64,000 nucleotides of DNA from Cytobacillus firmus (lineage in GTDB: Bacteria; Bacillota; Bacilli; Bacillales; Cytobacillaceae): positions 62,001 to 126,000 of the forward strand of contig NZ_JAMBOJ010000002.1 in NCBI RefSeq assembly GCF_023715565.1, written 5' to 3'. This document shows positions 7,278-17,461 of this stretch, in pieces. The notes under the pieces are model-generated. The model did not search any database, had not been told where the DNA came from, and saw nothing but the letters and a program-made list of their open reading frames with translations. A program made the position numbers and the translations under genes. Each line of letters opens with the position of its first letter. Position 1 is the stretch's first letter.

Positions 7278-9488
7278 ATGACACATTTATACCCGCTTAT
7301 AGATAATCCTGTAAATCCATACCGTGATAATGTGCAGGGAAAAGCGAATGAACCGATCACGGTAGCCGGACTTCTGGACCGGGCCAAACAGACACTTGGT
7401 TCTTCTTATGAAGGCGGAAAGCCGGATTGGACACTTGAGGAAATTTACAATCGCCTTGAAGTAAATGCTCCGCGAATTGCCATTATCGGAGGATCCTCTG
7501 ACCATCCTGCACACATCATGGACTATCAAACCTCTGCGCGTGCGGCCATCCGCATCTGGCAAAATGGAGGAGTTCCTTTTTATTTTTCCACACCGGTTAT
7601 GTGTGACGGCACTGCCCAAAGCAATCAGGGGATGAGCTATTCCCTGCAAAGCAGGAATGCGGTTGCCCAAATGGTGGTCAATCAGCTTGAGGCACATAGT
7701 TATCACGGTGCGTTCGTTATTCAAGGGTGCGATAAACAGCCGCTGGGCGTTGTCAGTGCACTGGCACATGTCGACCGGGTAAGACGCATCCGCGGTGAAG
7801 CTTCGTTTTTTGCAACCTTTGCGCCTGCTCATGTGCTTGAAGGAGGATCGATCCCTGATGATGTCATCGCAGAGCTCGAAGAATTGGCGAAAAAAGCAGA
7901 GGCGGATGGTGCAGCTGATGTGGCGGCCGATTTGCGTGACACAATGGCATATATCCTGCAGTGTTCATCCAATACAGCCTTCCAGGGCGTTTTCGAGCGT
8001 GCCTATGAGAGGGGTATCCTAACAAAGGAACAGCATAAGTATTTTGAGATGAGGCTGGCGGTTGCGACATGCGACGGTCAGGGAGGGGTTTGTGCCTTTA
8101 ATGGAACCGGTAATAGTTCCAGACATCTTGTAGCTGGACTGGGCCTTGTTCATCCGGCGGTGGAGCTGCTGACAGATCCGCCGGCACAGAGGCAGATCAA
8201 TTCAGTTCTTGATAGCTTTGCCACCATGATTAATGAAGAAAAGTATGGCGTTTCCAATATTGTGGCTGCCAATATTAGAAATGCGGTCCGCATCCATAGT
8301 GCATCCGGCGGTTCCACTAATCTAATGATGCATATTGTTGCAGGCATGCTCTATGGCGGATACAAGTTTAGCCTATGGGATTTGGACCGCATCCATCATG
8401 AGCATTCGATTCCGGATTTGTTTGACTATAGCCTGACAGAAGGCCGTGATATTTACTCCCTCGCCATGCAGTGCTGCAGCGGAACGAGCAGGGGAATGGA
8501 AACACTTTTTTACGAATTGCTTGAGCATGGTGTACCGATGGATCAGGATGCGCCGACAGTTGCAGCCAGAACCTGGAGAGAGCGCCTCGCCATCACAAGA
8601 AGCCTTCAGGCATTAAATGTTAAAGAAAATCCTGTTATCTTACCTGCTGAAGCACCGCGCAGGGCATTTAGCGGAGTGGATGTCCTGCAGGGCAATTTCT
8701 TTGAAAGCGCAGTGGTAAAAATCAGCGGAATGCCGACGCCACAGCTTGATCAATTTGATGATAAACTGGCATTTGTACTTTATTTTGAGAATGAAGATGA
8801 TGCAAACAGGAGCCTGCTTGACTCGAATTTGCTTAACGATATTAAAAAAGATAAGCTATTTGACCATAACCTGCTGCTGGAAACACTGAAATATAACAAC
8901 AGGGCAGAATGGGAACTATTAAAAGAAGAAAAATACGAAAAGCTATTTGACGAGATGGCTGAAAAAGGCATATTGAAGATTTCAGTTGTTATTGCCGGTC
9001 AGGGTCCGGTAGCCTTTGGAATGCCGGAGATGTTTACGCCGATGCAGCATATTAATGCCAACCGGGTCATGAAAAAGCTTGCAACCATTATCAGTGACGG
9101 GCGTTATTCGGGTGTTACATACGGTGCTGCGATTGGACATATGACTCCGGAAGGATACGAGGGCGGCGGCATTGGCTTCCTTCAGACAGGTGATGTTGTA
9201 CATCTTCAGCTGCGGGGACGCCGCATTGATTTTGTAGACAAATCCCGGCTTTTCGCAGGGGAGGTTGTGCATTCCTTTACAGACAGCTTAAGAGCAGATC
9301 GCCAGTCTCTTGCAGAGGAGAGAAAGCAGCGAATGAAGGCACGCCAGAAGTTGGTTGCAGCAAGCAATCGCATGTACGGCCATACAGATGCTGCAAACGG
9401 GGTGGTTCCGCTGGCCGTAGCCGAGGATGCAGTTCTGGATTATGAGACAGATGTTTTGCTTCAAGAGGCAGGTACTATTGCAAATTAA
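7278..9488 (+). CDS. IlvD/Edd-family sugar-acid dehydratase, YjhG/YagF type
   Basis: Iron-sulfur dehydratase that converts an aldonate (D-xylonate for the E. coli YjhG/YagF relatives) to its 2-keto-3-deoxy acid. It is 736 aa, long for the IlvD/Edd family (about 570-600 aa) but consistent with this subgroup. Cluster-ligand style cysteines occur in the contexts VMCDGTAQ, IQGCDKQP and TCDGQGGVC, and the C-terminal SDGRYSG box (about residues 610-616) is characteristic of the family. AAGGAG precedes the ATG. The aldolase partner typical of YjhG/YagF loci is present at 15541. Exact substrate is unproven. Confidence 0.85.
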   Translation: MTHLYPLIDNPVNPYRDNVQGKANEPITVAGLLDRAKQTLGSSYEGGKPDWTLEEIYNRLEVNAPRIAIIGGSSDHPAHIMDYQTSARAAIRIWQNGGVPFYFSTPVMCDGTAQSNQGMSYSLQSRNAVAQMVVNQLEAHSYHGAFVIQGCDKQPLGVVSALAHVDRVRRIRGEASFFATFAPAHVLEGGSIPDDVIAELEELAKKAEADGAADVAADLRDTMAYILQCSSNTAFQGVFERAYERGILTKEQHKYFEMRLAVATCDGQGGVCAFNGTGNSSRHLVAGLGLVHPAVELLTDPPAQRQINSVLDSFATMINEEKYGVSNIVAANIRNAVRIHSASGGSTNLMMHIVAGMLYGGYKFSLWDLDRIHHEHSIPDLFDYSLTEGRDIYSLAMQCCSGTSRGMETLFYELLEHGVPMDQDAPTVAARTWRERLAITRSLQALNVKENPVILPAEAPRRAFSGVDVLQGNFFESAVVKISGMPTPQLDQFDDKLAFVLYFENEDDANRSLLDSNLLNDIKKDKLFDHNLLLETLKYNNRAEWELLKEEKYEKLFDEMAEKGILKISVVIAGQGPVAFGMPEMFTPMQHINANRVMKKLATIISDGRYSGVTYGAAIGHMTPEGYEGGGIGFLQTGDVVHLQLRGRRIDFVDKSRLFAGEVVHSFTDSLRADRQSLAEERKQRMKARQKLVAASNRMYGHTDAANGVVPLAVAEDAVLDYETDVLLQEAGTIAN

Positions 9489-9551
9489 AGAGGCAAGCTC
9501 GTCAAAAATCCTGTAAAATTAGGCTAAATAGAACTAGGAGAGTGAGCAAAA

Positions 9552-10319
9552 ATGCCTATTATCCAATCAGTGGAACGTGCATTAAAAATTATGGATTTAT
9601 TTGACGAGCGGGACAGAGAATTATCCATCACAGAAATAAGCAAAAGAATGAATCTGCATAAAAGCACGGTTCATTCGCTGCTAAAGACTTTGCAGGAACA
9701 AAGATACATCTCTCAAAATGAGGAAAATGGAAAATATCGTCTGGGGCTAAAGCTGTTCGAAAGAGGCAACATGGTCCTGAGTAATCTTGATTTGCGGAAA
9801 GTAGCCCGAAAGCATCTTGAAAGGCTATCCGCCATGACAAACTTAACGGTTCATCTGGTTATTCTCGACGGGCAGGAAGGTGTTTATATTGATAAGGTTG
9901 AAGGAAGCGGAGTGACGGTTCTTTACTCCCGCATTGGACGCCGGGTTCCCGTTCATACAAGTGCGGTAGGCAAATCGCTCATCTCAACGAAAACAGATGC
10001 CGAACTGGATCAATTTCTTGAAAACTATCAGTACACAAAGCAGACTCCAAAGTCAATCTCTTCAAAAGAGGAGTTGCTCATTGAGGTCGCTCATGTCCGC
10101 GAGGCAGGCTATTCAGTGGATAATGAAGAAAACGAACCGGGCATTGTCTGCTATGCGGTTCCGATTAAAGACTATTCCGGTGAGGTTATAGCAGGGATCA
10201 GCATGTCTATGCCTGCTTCGAAAGTAACGGATGAAGTCCGTGAATACCACGTGGGGCTCCTGAAAGAGTGCAGCACCAGCATATCGCAGGACCTGGGGTA
10301 TGAGTACCAAAAAATTTAA
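9552..10319 (+). CDS. IclR-family transcriptional regulator
   Basis: DNA-binding repressor or activator of the IclR family, 255 aa. The N-terminal winged helix-turn-helix spans about residues 5-65 (LSITEISKRMNLHKSTVHSLLKTL), and the C-terminal ligand-binding domain carries the family-typical GRRVPVHTSAVGKSLIS segment near 130-147. IclR proteins of sugar-acid loci commonly sense a 2-keto-3-deoxy intermediate or the sugar acid itself. It lies inside the operon between dehydratase genes, so it probably controls this locus. RBS AGGAGAG precedes the ATG. Confidence 0.92.
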   Translation: MPIIQSVERALKIMDLFDERDRELSITEISKRMNLHKSTVHSLLKTLQEQRYISQNEENGKYRLGLKLFERGNMVLSNLDLRKVARKHLERLSAMTNLTVHLVILDGQEGVYIDKVEGSGVTVLYSRIGRRVPVHTSAVGKSLISTKTDAELDQFLENYQYTKQTPKSISSKEELLIEVAHVREAGYSVDNEENEPGIVCYAVPIKDYSGEVIAGISMSMPASKVTDEVREYHVGLLKECSTSISQDLGYEYQKI

Positions 10320-10436
10320 ATCAAATATTCTGCTGGGAGCATCCTTAGAGGGATTCTCCCATGACTTAGCCAAGATTCGCAACCAATTAATTGAAAATTT
10401 CAAACATAAATAATAGTCATTCAGGAGGAGAGAAAC

Positions 10437-11333
10437 ATGAGAATTATTCGCTACCTAAAAGGAAACGAAAAACAATTGGCAGCTGTAACAAATGAAAACG
10501 AAGTGGCAGACCTTCCATATAGCGACTTTATGTCATTGATTGCCAAAGCGCGCGAATATAACAGAACAGCGTTTGATATTGTAAAACGAATTGTTGGAGA
10601 GTCAAATAAACAGCCACTTGATGGCCTCAGGTTAACTACTCCAATTGATGCTCCAGAAGTTTGGGCTTCCGGCGTGACATATAAAAAAAGCAGGGAAGCG
10701 CGTAATTATGAAGCTACACAAGGGAAGCTTGATCGTGAAACATTTTATGACAAAGTCTATGATGCAGTGCGGCCGGAAATTTTCTTCAAATCAACATCAG
10801 CCAGAACGGTAGGCCCGAATGATCCGGTATATCTAAGGTCCGATTCAAACTGGCAAATCCCGGAGCCGGAGCTGGGGCTTATCATTGATAAAGATGGTAA
10901 TGTGCTTGGCTATACAGCTGGAAATGATATGAGCTGCCGGGATATAGAAGGGGAAAATCCGCTGTACCTCCCGCAGGCAAAGGTTTGGAAGAATTCCTGC
11001 TCCATTGGGCCGGCTATTGTATTGGCCGAGACTGTTACAGATCCATATGAATTTCAGATTATTTGCCGCATCTACAGGGATGAAGAGCTTGTATTTTTTG
11101 GAGATGCTCAAGTCAGCCAGCTAAAACGCACACTGGATGAGCTGGTTCAGTACCTGGTGCTTGATAACCAGATATTTGACGGAACCGTCCTTCTTACAGG
11201 AACTTGCGTTGTACCGCCTAATGAATTTACTTTAGCGGAAAATGACCGGATTGAAATCGAAATTCCTGGTATAGGAATCCTGAATAACCCGGTTGTCCAA
11301 AGTGAAAAAGTGGAGCAAGCCGCCAAGGGGTGA
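10437..11333 (+). CDS. Fumarylacetoacetate hydrolase-family enzyme, probable 2-keto-3-deoxy-acid dehydratase
   Basis: 298-aa FAH-fold metal enzyme. Family features include SARTVGPNDPVYL, PEPELGLIID (metal-binding acidic residues near 144-150) and GYTAGNDMSCRDIEGENPLYLPQAKVWK. Length and motifs resemble the FAH-family 2-keto-3-deoxy-pentonate dehydratases of Weimberg-type pathways, which yield 2-oxoglutarate semialdehyde. An aldehyde dehydrogenase suited to that product lies at 12819, making this role plausible, although other FAH functions remain possible. AGGAGGAGA precedes the ATG; the next gene starts 4 nt after its stop. Confidence 0.8.
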   Translation: MRIIRYLKGNEKQLAAVTNENEVADLPYSDFMSLIAKAREYNRTAFDIVKRIVGESNKQPLDGLRLTTPIDAPEVWASGVTYKKSREARNYEATQGKLDRETFYDKVYDAVRPEIFFKSTSARTVGPNDPVYLRSDSNWQIPEPELGLIIDKDGNVLGYTAGNDMSCRDIEGENPLYLPQAKVWKNSCSIGPAIVLAETVTDPYEFQIICRIYRDEELVFFGDAQVSQLKRTLDELVQYLVLDNQIFDGTVLLTGTCVVPPNEFTLAENDRIEIEIPGIGILNNPVVQSEKVEQAAKG

Positions 11334-11337
11334 GGAA

Positions 11338-11637
11338 ATGAGTGAGTACAAAACACTTTTTTTAAATGAAAGAGACAGTGTTGCTGTAGCTCTATCAAAT
11401 ATACCTGCGGGAGCGGAAGTGACGGTCAAAGCAGAAGGCATTGAAAAAACAATTCGTATTCTTGAGCCGATCCGGTTTGGCCATAAATTTGCAGTCCGGG
11501 CCATTCCTCAGGGGGATGACATTATTAAATATGGTGAGGTGATTGGGGCGGCAATTGCCCCAATCGATGCCGGAGAACATGTGCATGTTCATAATCTTGA
11601 AGGCAAAAGAGGAAGGGGTGACAAGATTGTTCAATGA
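11338..11637 (+). CDS. UxaA-family small subunit (SAF domain)
   Basis: 99-aa protein corresponding to the N-terminal SAF domain of altronate/galactarate dehydratases (UxaA/GarD), here a separate polypeptide. It contains the domain-typical RFGHKFAV, KYGEVIGAA and GEHVHVHNLEG segments. The ATG at 11338 follows AAGGGGTGAGG; the longer frame from 11293 overlaps the previous gene and is rejected. The stop overlaps the start of the large subunit at 11627, implying translational coupling and stoichiometric assembly. Confidence 0.85.
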   Translation: MSEYKTLFLNERDSVAVALSNIPAGAEVTVKAEGIEKTIRILEPIRFGHKFAVRAIPQGDDIIKYGEVIGAAIAPIDAGEHVHVHNLEGKRGRGDKIVQ

Positions 11638-12799
11638 AAAGCTGCAGTTTTGGGGCTACCGCCGTCCTGATGGCCGTGTCGGAGTAAGAAACCACGTGCT
11701 GATCCTGCCTACCATTACTTGCGCAACGCAAACGGCACAGCGGGTGACGGAGCTGGTCAGCGGAACTGTTACATTCATCCATCAGCATGGCTGCGCCCAG
11801 GTTGGAACCGATTATGACCAGACAGCGAGAACATATGCCGGACTCGGGATGAACCCCAATGTTTACGGTGTGATCGTCCTCGGTCTCGGGTGTGAAACCC
11901 ATCAGGCACACCGTATTGGTGATGAAATAGCCAAATGCGGCAAGTCGGTTGAGACGGTATCCATACAGGAACATGGCGGAACGCTTCAAACGATTGCCGA
12001 GGTCGCAAAAATTGCGGTGAAAATGGTACAGGATGCATCTCTGGTACAGAGGGAGCTATGTGATTTCAGCGAATTGATAGTCGGTACAGAATGCGGGGGT
12101 TCTGATGCATGTTCTGGACTTTCGGCAAACCCTGCCGTTGGACGCACAAGCGATATGCTGGTCGAACAGGGGGGCACCGCCATTTTAGCCGAAACCACCG
12201 AATTAATTGGTGCAGAGCATTTACTTGCCAACCGGGCAGCAAATGACACGGTTGCTAAAAAAGCATATGCCGTCATTAAAATGATGGAAAACCGATCTAT
12301 TCAAATGGGTGTTGATATCCGTACCGGCAATCCAAGCCCGGGCAACATTGAAGGCGGCCTAAGCTCTCTTGAAGAGAAGTCGCTTGGAGCTGCAACAAAG
12401 TCGGGTACCACGCGTTTGGAGGAAGTGATTGACTATGCAGAAAGACCAACTAAAAAAGGGCTGGTCTGGATGGATACTCCGGGGCATGACATCGAACAGT
12501 TAACGGGTATGGTGGCAGGTGGAGCGCAAATTGTCCTATTTACAAGCGGACGCGGAACACCTACCGGATCACCGATTGCCCCTGTTATAAAAATCTCGAC
12601 AAATACACCAATGTTCGAACGCATGAATGAAAACATGGATCTTGATGCCGGAACCATCGTAGACGGTAAAGAGACTGTCGGGGAAGTAGGCGGACGGATC
12701 ATGAAGGAAATCCAGGCTGTTGCAAATGGCAAATTGACAAAAGCAGAAATTCTGAAGCAGCATGATTTTGGAATTTGGCGTATTGGCCCAACATTTTAA
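11627..12799 (+). CDS. UxaA-family dehydratase large subunit
   Basis: Catalytic part of an altronate/galactarate-type dehydratase, 390 aa. It begins with [15 protein letters not shown], the usual first motif of the UxaA catalytic domain, and contains [45 protein letters not shown] and [16 protein letters not shown] with the conserved cysteines and histidines for iron binding. The TTG at 11627 follows GGAAGGGGTG; it overlaps the small subunit by 11 nt. The split arrangement replaces the single roughly 500-aa protein of B. subtilis. The substrate is an aldonate or aldarate of unknown identity. Confidence 0.85.
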   Translation: MFNEKLQFWGYRRPDGRVGVRNHVLILPTITCATQTAQRVTELVSGTVTFIHQHGCAQVGTDYDQTARTYAGLGMNPNVYGVIVLGLGCETHQAHRIGDEIAKCGKSVETVSIQEHGGTLQTIAEVAKIAVKMVQDASLVQRELCDFSELIVGTECGGSDACSGLSANPAVGRTSDMLVEQGGTAILAETTELIGAEHLLANRAANDTVAKKAYAVIKMMENRSIQMGVDIRTGNPSPGNIEGGLSSLEEKSLGAATKSGTTRLEEVIDYAERPTKKGLVWMDTPGHDIEQLTGMVAGGAQIVLFTSGRGTPTGSPIAPVIKISTNTPMFERMNENMDLDAGTIVDGKETVGEVGGRIMKEIQAVANGKLTKAEILKQHDFGIWRIGPTF

Positions 12800-12818
12800 T
12801 TTAAAGGAGAGTTTAATT

Positions 12819-14285
12819 ATGAAAACAACTGTTGAAACCAAAACATTCAGGAACTTCATTAATAACGAATGGATAGAATCTGCATCCGGAAATGTTATTG
12901 AAAGCATTAATCCTGCTACAAAGGAAGCGGTAGGCTATGTGCAAAAGTCTACGGAGGAAGAGCTGAATAGGGCTGTAGAAGCAGCATTTAATGCCAAGAA
13001 AGCATGGCGTAAGCTTGGCCAGGCCGCAAGAGGCCAGCTCTTGTTCCAAACAGCAAACATCCTTGAATCAAGACTGGATGAAATTGCCGAGAGCATGACA
13101 AGAGAGATGGGAAAAACACTGCCTGAAGCAAAAGGGGAAACTGCTCGTGGCATTGCCATTCTTCGTTATTATGCTGGGGAAGGAATGCGCAAAGATGGCG
13201 ATGTTATTCCATCAACAGATAAAGATGCCCTTATGCTCACAAAGCGTGCACCGCTTGGTGTAGTAGGAGTTATCACTCCCTGGAACTTCCCTGTAGCTAT
13301 TCCTATCTGGAAAATTGCGCCTGCTTTAGTATATGGAAATACAGTTGTATTCAAACCGGCGAGTGAAGCAGCGGTTACAGCTGCAAAGGTGGTCGAATGC
13401 TTTGCAGAAGCCGGCTTCCCTGAAGGTGTCTTGAATTTTGTAACAGGCTCAGGCGCTGTTATTGGCCAGGGGTTGATTGACCATCCAAAATTGAACGCCA
13501 TTACATTTACAGGATCAGAAACTGTCGGACAGGGTGTAGCGAAAGCCGCAGCAGCCCGAGGCATCAAGTTCCAGCTTGAAATGGGCGGTAAGAATCCTGT
13601 AATTGTTACGAAAAATGCCAATCTTGACCAGGCGGTTGAAGCAGTCATCAGCGGCGGTTTCCGCTCTTCTGGACAAAAATGTACGGCTTCAAGCAGAGTA
13701 ATTGTAGAATCGGAAGTTTATAACGAATTTAAGCAGAAGTTAATCGAGGCTTCTGAAAAAATCACTATAGGCAATGGACTTGAAGAAGGAATTTGGATGG
13801 GACCATGTGCAAGTGAAAGCCAGTTCAACACATTTAACAAGTACATTGAAATCGGAAAAAAGGAAGGTGCCAGACTGGTTCATGGCGGCGAAGTATTGAC
13901 TGGCGGGGAATATGATAAGGGCTTCTTCGTAAAACCGGCGATATTTGAAGAAGTGACACCAGACATGACGATTGTTCAGGAAGAGATTTTCGGACCTGTG
14001 ATTGCTCTTATTAGAGCCGTTGATCTGGAGGAAGCCATTGACCTGGCAAATCATACGAAATATGGATTGAGCGCTTCGATCTTTACTTCTGATATCAGCT
14101 CTATTCTGGAATTCATCGATGAAATCGAAGCAGGTCTCGTCCGGATCAATGCGGAAAGTGCCGGTGTAGAGCTACAGGCGCCATTTGGCGGAATGAAGGC
14201 CTCAAGCACAGGTTCACGTGAACAAGGTGAAGCTGCAAAAGAATTTTATACAGCGATTAAAACTGTTTTCATAAAGGGCTCATAA
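12819..14285 (+). CDS. Aldehyde dehydrogenase, probable 2-oxoglutarate semialdehyde dehydrogenase
   Basis: NAD(P)+-dependent aldehyde dehydrogenase of 488 aa. Motifs in order: [12 protein letters not shown] (substrate/cofactor channel), FTGSETVG (nucleotide binding), LEMGGKNP (general-base Glu), GQKCTASSR (catalytic Cys, about residue 290) and EEIFGPV. The ATG at 12819 follows AAAGGAGAG. In sugar-acid clusters with FAH- or DapA-type dehydratases this enzyme oxidises 2,5-dioxopentanoate to 2-oxoglutarate, feeding the TCA cycle; that assignment is by context. A strong hairpin follows. Confidence 0.88.
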   Translation: MKTTVETKTFRNFINNEWIESASGNVIESINPATKEAVGYVQKSTEEELNRAVEAAFNAKKAWRKLGQAARGQLLFQTANILESRLDEIAESMTREMGKTLPEAKGETARGIAILRYYAGEGMRKDGDVIPSTDKDALMLTKRAPLGVVGVITPWNFPVAIPIWKIAPALVYGNTVVFKPASEAAVTAAKVVECFAEAGFPEGVLNFVTGSGAVIGQGLIDHPKLNAITFTGSETVGQGVAKAAAARGIKFQLEMGGKNPVIVTKNANLDQAVEAVISGGFRSSGQKCTASSRVIVESEVYNEFKQKLIEASEKITIGNGLEEGIWMGPCASESQFNTFNKYIEIGKKEGARLVHGGEVLTGGEYDKGFFVKPAIFEEVTPDMTIVQEEIFGPVIALIRAVDLEEAIDLANHTKYGLSASIFTSDISSILEFIDEIEAGLVRINAESAGVELQAPFGGMKASSTGSREQGEAAKEFYTAIKTVFIKGS

Positions 14286-14317
14286 CCGGCTGATTAAGGA
14301 TTACCATTCAGAGTCTG

Positions 14318-14355
14318 AAAAGGAGATTTCCAAACTAGAAATCTCCTTTTTATAA
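14318..14355 (+). terminator. Strong hairpin between aldehyde dehydrogenase and dgoD
   Basis: Perfect 13-bp inverted repeat AAAAGGAGATTTC (14318-14330) / GAAATCTCCTTTT (14338-14350) with a 7-nt loop and an uracil-rich right arm. It lies in the 90-nt gap before dgoD and would end or attenuate transcription, splitting the locus into at least two sub-operons. The left arm contains an SD-like AAAAGGAGA that is sequestered in the stem. Confidence 0.75.
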
Positions 14356-14375
14356 AAAAGTTGCGAGGTGCCCAT

Positions 14376-15524
14376 ATGAAAATTACGAAGCTTTCATTAT
14401 ATAAAGTTCCGCCGCGCTGGCTGTTTTTGAAGATCGAAACAGATGAAGGCATTTCCGGCTGGGGAGAGCCTGTTGTCGAAGGGCGTGCTGAAACAGTGAA
14501 GGCAGCTGTTAATGAACTATCAGACTATATTATTGGCCGCAATCCTAATGACATCGAAGATATATGGCAAACATTGTACCGCGGCGGTTTTTACCGGGGC
14601 GGGCCAATTTTGATGAGTACGATCTCCGGGATTGAGCAGGCGCTCTGGGACATTAAAGGAAAGTATTACAATATACCAGTCTATGAAATGCTCGGCGGAA
14701 AGGCGCGCCAAAAGATTAAGGTGTATTCATGGATTGGGGGGGACCGGCCGGCTGATGTTGCTGCGGCAGCAAAGGAAAAGCAGGAACAGGGCTTTCAGGC
14801 GATTAAAATGAACGCCTCTGAAGAAATGAACTACATAGACGGCTTTTCAAAGGTGGAAGCGGTTATTGAGCGTGTGGCTTCCATACGCGAGGCGCTTGGC
14901 AGGGACTTCGGCATTGGGGTTGATTTTCATGGCCGTATTCATAAAACGATGGCCAAAACATTGGTGAAAGAGCTTGAGCCCTATCGCCCCATGTTCATTG
15001 AAGAACCGGTGCTGCCGGAAAACAATGAGGCTCTGCGTGAGATTGCCCTGCATACAACCTGTCCAATCGCCACCGGGGAAAGGATGTATACACGCTGGGG
15101 ATTTAAGCAGCTTCTGCAGGATGGCTATGTGGATATTATTCAGCCTGACCTTTCACACACAGGCGGCATTCTGGAAGGAAAGAAAATTGCTGCGATGGCT
15201 GAGGCCTATGATGTGTCGATTGCGCCGCATTGTCCTCTTGGACCCATGACACTGGCATCTTCGGTTCATTTGGATGCCTCCACTCCAAATTTTATCATCC
15301 AGGAACAAAGCCTTGGCATTCACTATAACCAGGGGATGGACATTCTCGATTATATTAATAATCCTGACATATTCGCCTATAAAGATGGCTATGTAAACAT
15401 TCCGGATCAGCCTGGACTCGGTATAGAGATTAACGAGGAAAAGGTCAAGCAGGCAGCCGAAGCCGGACATGATTGGAAAAACCCTATTTGGCGCCATGAA
15501 GATGGGAGCATCGCCGAATGGTAA
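14376..15524 (+). CDS. dgoD: D-galactonate dehydratase family protein (enolase superfamily)
   Basis: Enolase-superfamily acid-sugar dehydratase that converts D-galactonate to 2-keto-3-deoxy-D-galactonate. From ATG 14376 the product is 382 aa, the same as E. coli DgoD. Motifs include [20 protein letters not shown] (metal ligand Asp and catalytic His), IEEPVLPEN (metal ligand Glu), [12 protein letters not shown] (metal ligand Glu) and [13 protein letters not shown] (catalytic His). GAGGTG lies just upstream. KdgK and KdgA downstream could complete a De Ley-Doudoroff route. Galactonate is the best guess; related aldonates cannot be excluded. Confidence 0.88.
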   Translation: MKITKLSLYKVPPRWLFLKIETDEGISGWGEPVVEGRAETVKAAVNELSDYIIGRNPNDIEDIWQTLYRGGFYRGGPILMSTISGIEQALWDIKGKYYNIPVYEMLGGKARQKIKVYSWIGGDRPADVAAAAKEKQEQGFQAIKMNASEEMNYIDGFSKVEAVIERVASIREALGRDFGIGVDFHGRIHKTMAKTLVKELEPYRPMFIEEPVLPENNEALREIALHTTCPIATGERMYTRWGFKQLLQDGYVDIIQPDLSHTGGILEGKKIAAMAEAYDVSIAPHCPLGPMTLASSVHLDASTPNFIIQEQSLGIHYNQGMDILDYINNPDIFAYKDGYVNIPDQPGLGIEINEEKVKQAAEAGHDWKNPIWRHEDGSIAEW

Positions 15525-15540
15525 ATAAGGAGGAATAAAG

Positions 15541-16452
15541 ATGAGCTTTCATGGAATTATCCCCCCGGTTGTCACATTAGTTGATGAAGCGGGAAATTTG
15601 GATTTGGAGCTGAATAGAAGGTATCTTGATAAGCTAATTTCACAGAATATTCATGGGATATTGCTGATGGGCAGCTCGGGTGAATTTTCTTCTCTTTCCA
15701 TTGAAGAGTGGAAGCTGTACGTAAGGGAAATGATAAAGCATATTCATGGACGTGTAAAAGTGATGGTTGGTGTTGGCCACACAGCTCTTAAGGAAGTCCT
15801 TGAACTGACTTCTTATGCAGAGGAACTGGGAGCAGATGGTGTGCTTGTTGTCAGCCCTTACTATTGGAAGCTTTCAGATGATCAGCTTTATCGCTTCTAT
15901 TCATCTGTTGCCAGTCATACAGAGCTGCCAGTGTTTATTTACAATATTCCGCAATTAACCGGACAAAACTTGCCGGTTGAGCTAATCGTAAAATTGGCCA
16001 CAGACTATCAGAATATATCAGGGATTAAAGAAACGGTCGGTGATTTTGGCCATATCCGCCAGGTAATGACAGAAGTGAAAAAAGTCCGTCCTGATTTCCT
16101 GGTTTTCTCAGCCTTTGACGAGCACATGCTCCCTGCCCTGATGATTGGCGCAGCTGGCAGCATCAATGGCAGTGCCGTATTTGCTCCGGAAGTCTCAGTG
16201 AATTTATATGAATCATATCAAAGAGGGAATCTAGCTAAAGCCCAGAGCAGTCACCTGCAGATCTCCAGGCTGATGGATGTTTACACGTTTTGTCCTACCT
16301 TTTTCACATCCATGAAAGAAGCAGTTCATCAGCGCTGGTTTGATACAGCAGCAGGCCACCGTGCACCGTTTGATGTATATCCAGCAAATTTACGTGAGAA
16401 TGTTCGTAATCTATTAAAAATCATTGAAACGAAAGAAGGCGTTCAATTATGA
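15541..16452 (+). CDS. DapA-family 2-keto-3-deoxy-acid aldolase, YagE/YjhH type
   Basis: Class I aldolase of the dihydrodipicolinate synthase family (303 aa) that cleaves 2-keto-3-deoxy-aldonates to pyruvate and an aldehyde. Sequence resembles E. coli YagE/YjhH: FHGIIPPV at the N-terminus, LLMGSSGEFSSL, SPYYWKLSDDQL, VFIYNIPQLTGQ (catalytic Tyr) and SGIKET (Schiff-base Lys). In E. coli these aldolases pair with YagF/YjhG dehydratases, and a relative of those is present at 7278. AAGGAGGAATAAAG precedes the ATG; the stop overlaps the next start in ATGA. Confidence 0.85.
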   Translation: MSFHGIIPPVVTLVDEAGNLDLELNRRYLDKLISQNIHGILLMGSSGEFSSLSIEEWKLYVREMIKHIHGRVKVMVGVGHTALKEVLELTSYAEELGADGVLVVSPYYWKLSDDQLYRFYSSVASHTELPVFIYNIPQLTGQNLPVELIVKLATDYQNISGIKETVGDFGHIRQVMTEVKKVRPDFLVFSAFDEHMLPALMIGAAGSINGSAVFAPEVSVNLYESYQRGNLAKAQSSHLQISRLMDVYTFCPTFFTSMKEAVHQRWFDTAAGHRAPFDVYPANLRENVRNLLKIIETKEGVQL

Positions 16453-17396
16453 AAGAGTCCCGCGAACTGCTTGAACAATTAGGCTATCCATCCAGTGATT
16501 TTCAAGAATTGCCCACTTCTGCAAAAAGATTTCCGGACGGTGCCCAATACCGTGTAGAAATTCCAAGTGTTGAAGGACCCGAAGCTTTAAAAGCTACGCT
16601 TGAAGAAATTGACCGGCTCGGCTTGACGATACACCGTGTCTCACAGGGAAGCGGCATTATGCTTCAGACTGATGAGGAAATCAAAGAAATGTGCGAACTG
16701 ACAGCAGAACGGGGAATGGAGCTAAGCTTATTTGTTGGTCCAAGAGGCACTTGGGATATCAGTGCAGCGCCGTTTACAGCGGGAGGGAAATCACAGGCGC
16801 TCCGCCATGAGGGAGCGGATCAGCTTGTTTATGCTATGGAGGATTTAAAGCGCGGTGCTGAACTGGGTTTAAGAGGAGCCCTTGTAGCTGATGAGGGACT
16901 TCTTTTATTAACAAAAGAAATGAAGAAAAAGGGCCAGCTTCCGGAAGACTTCGTTGTAAAGGTATCTGTGCAAATGGGCTCGGCAAACCCTGTTTCAGTG
17001 AAACTGATGCAGGATATCGGAGCAGATACGTATAATGTACCTTCTGCATTGCCGCTCGCAAAGCTTGCAGCAATCCGGCAGGCAATTGATATTCCGATTG
17101 ATTTGTACGTGGAGGTTCCGGATAATTTCGGCGGTTTCCTGCGCTACTACGAAATCCCGGAAATCATTCGGGTGCTCGCTCCGGTTTATATCAAATTTGG
17201 CCTCCGCAATCACCCGGATGTTTATCCTTCCGGAAAGCAATGGGAAAGCACGAATATCTCACTCGTAAAAGAGCGTGTGCGCCGTGCTTCCATCGGTATT
17301 CAAATGATTGAACGCTACTATCCGGAAGCAGTAACTTCAAAGCTTGGTGCAGAAGGGCTTGGGGTTCCGAGGGGTGAAAAAACGCTGGCCAAATAA
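16449..17396 (+). CDS. Uncharacterised TIM-barrel-like protein of sugar-acid operon
   Basis: 315-aa protein I do not recognise with certainty. Its start overlaps the aldolase stop (ATGA), so it is translationally coupled and probably works with it. It is soluble, with alternating helix/strand segments suggestive of a TIM barrel; conspicuous stretches are QGSGIMLQTDEEI (about 61-73), VGPRGTWDISAAPF, MEDLKRGAELGLRGALVADEGLL, ADTYNVPSALPLAKLAA and PDNFGGFLRYYEIPEII. A distant link to U32-peptidase-like barrels is possible but not demonstrable here. No signal peptide or membrane segment. Context suggests an isomerase, aldolase accessory or hydrolase in aldonate breakdown. Confidence 0.75.
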   Translation: MKESRELLEQLGYPSSDFQELPTSAKRFPDGAQYRVEIPSVEGPEALKATLEEIDRLGLTIHRVSQGSGIMLQTDEEIKEMCELTAERGMELSLFVGPRGTWDISAAPFTAGGKSQALRHEGADQLVYAMEDLKRGAELGLRGALVADEGLLLLTKEMKKKGQLPEDFVVKVSVQMGSANPVSVKLMQDIGADTYNVPSALPLAKLAAIRQAIDIPIDLYVEVPDNFGGFLRYYEIPEIIRVLAPVYIKFGLRNHPDVYPSGKQWESTNISLVKERVRRASIGIQMIERYYPEAVTSKLGAEGLGVPRGEKTLAK

Positions 17397-17401
17397 TCTT
17401 C

Positions 17402-17434
17402 AATCCCTGAACGATCCAATTCATTCCAGGGATT
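17402..17434 (+). terminator. Intercistronic hairpin
   Basis: AATCCCTG (17402-17409) / CAGGGATT (17427-17434), an 8-bp perfect stem with a 17-nt loop followed by TCTACTATT rather than a clean U-run. Probably a weak terminator or mRNA-stabilising structure between the barrel protein and the dehydrogenase. Confidence 0.4.
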
Positions 17435-17461
17435 TCTACTATTAATTAAGAGGTGAAAATA

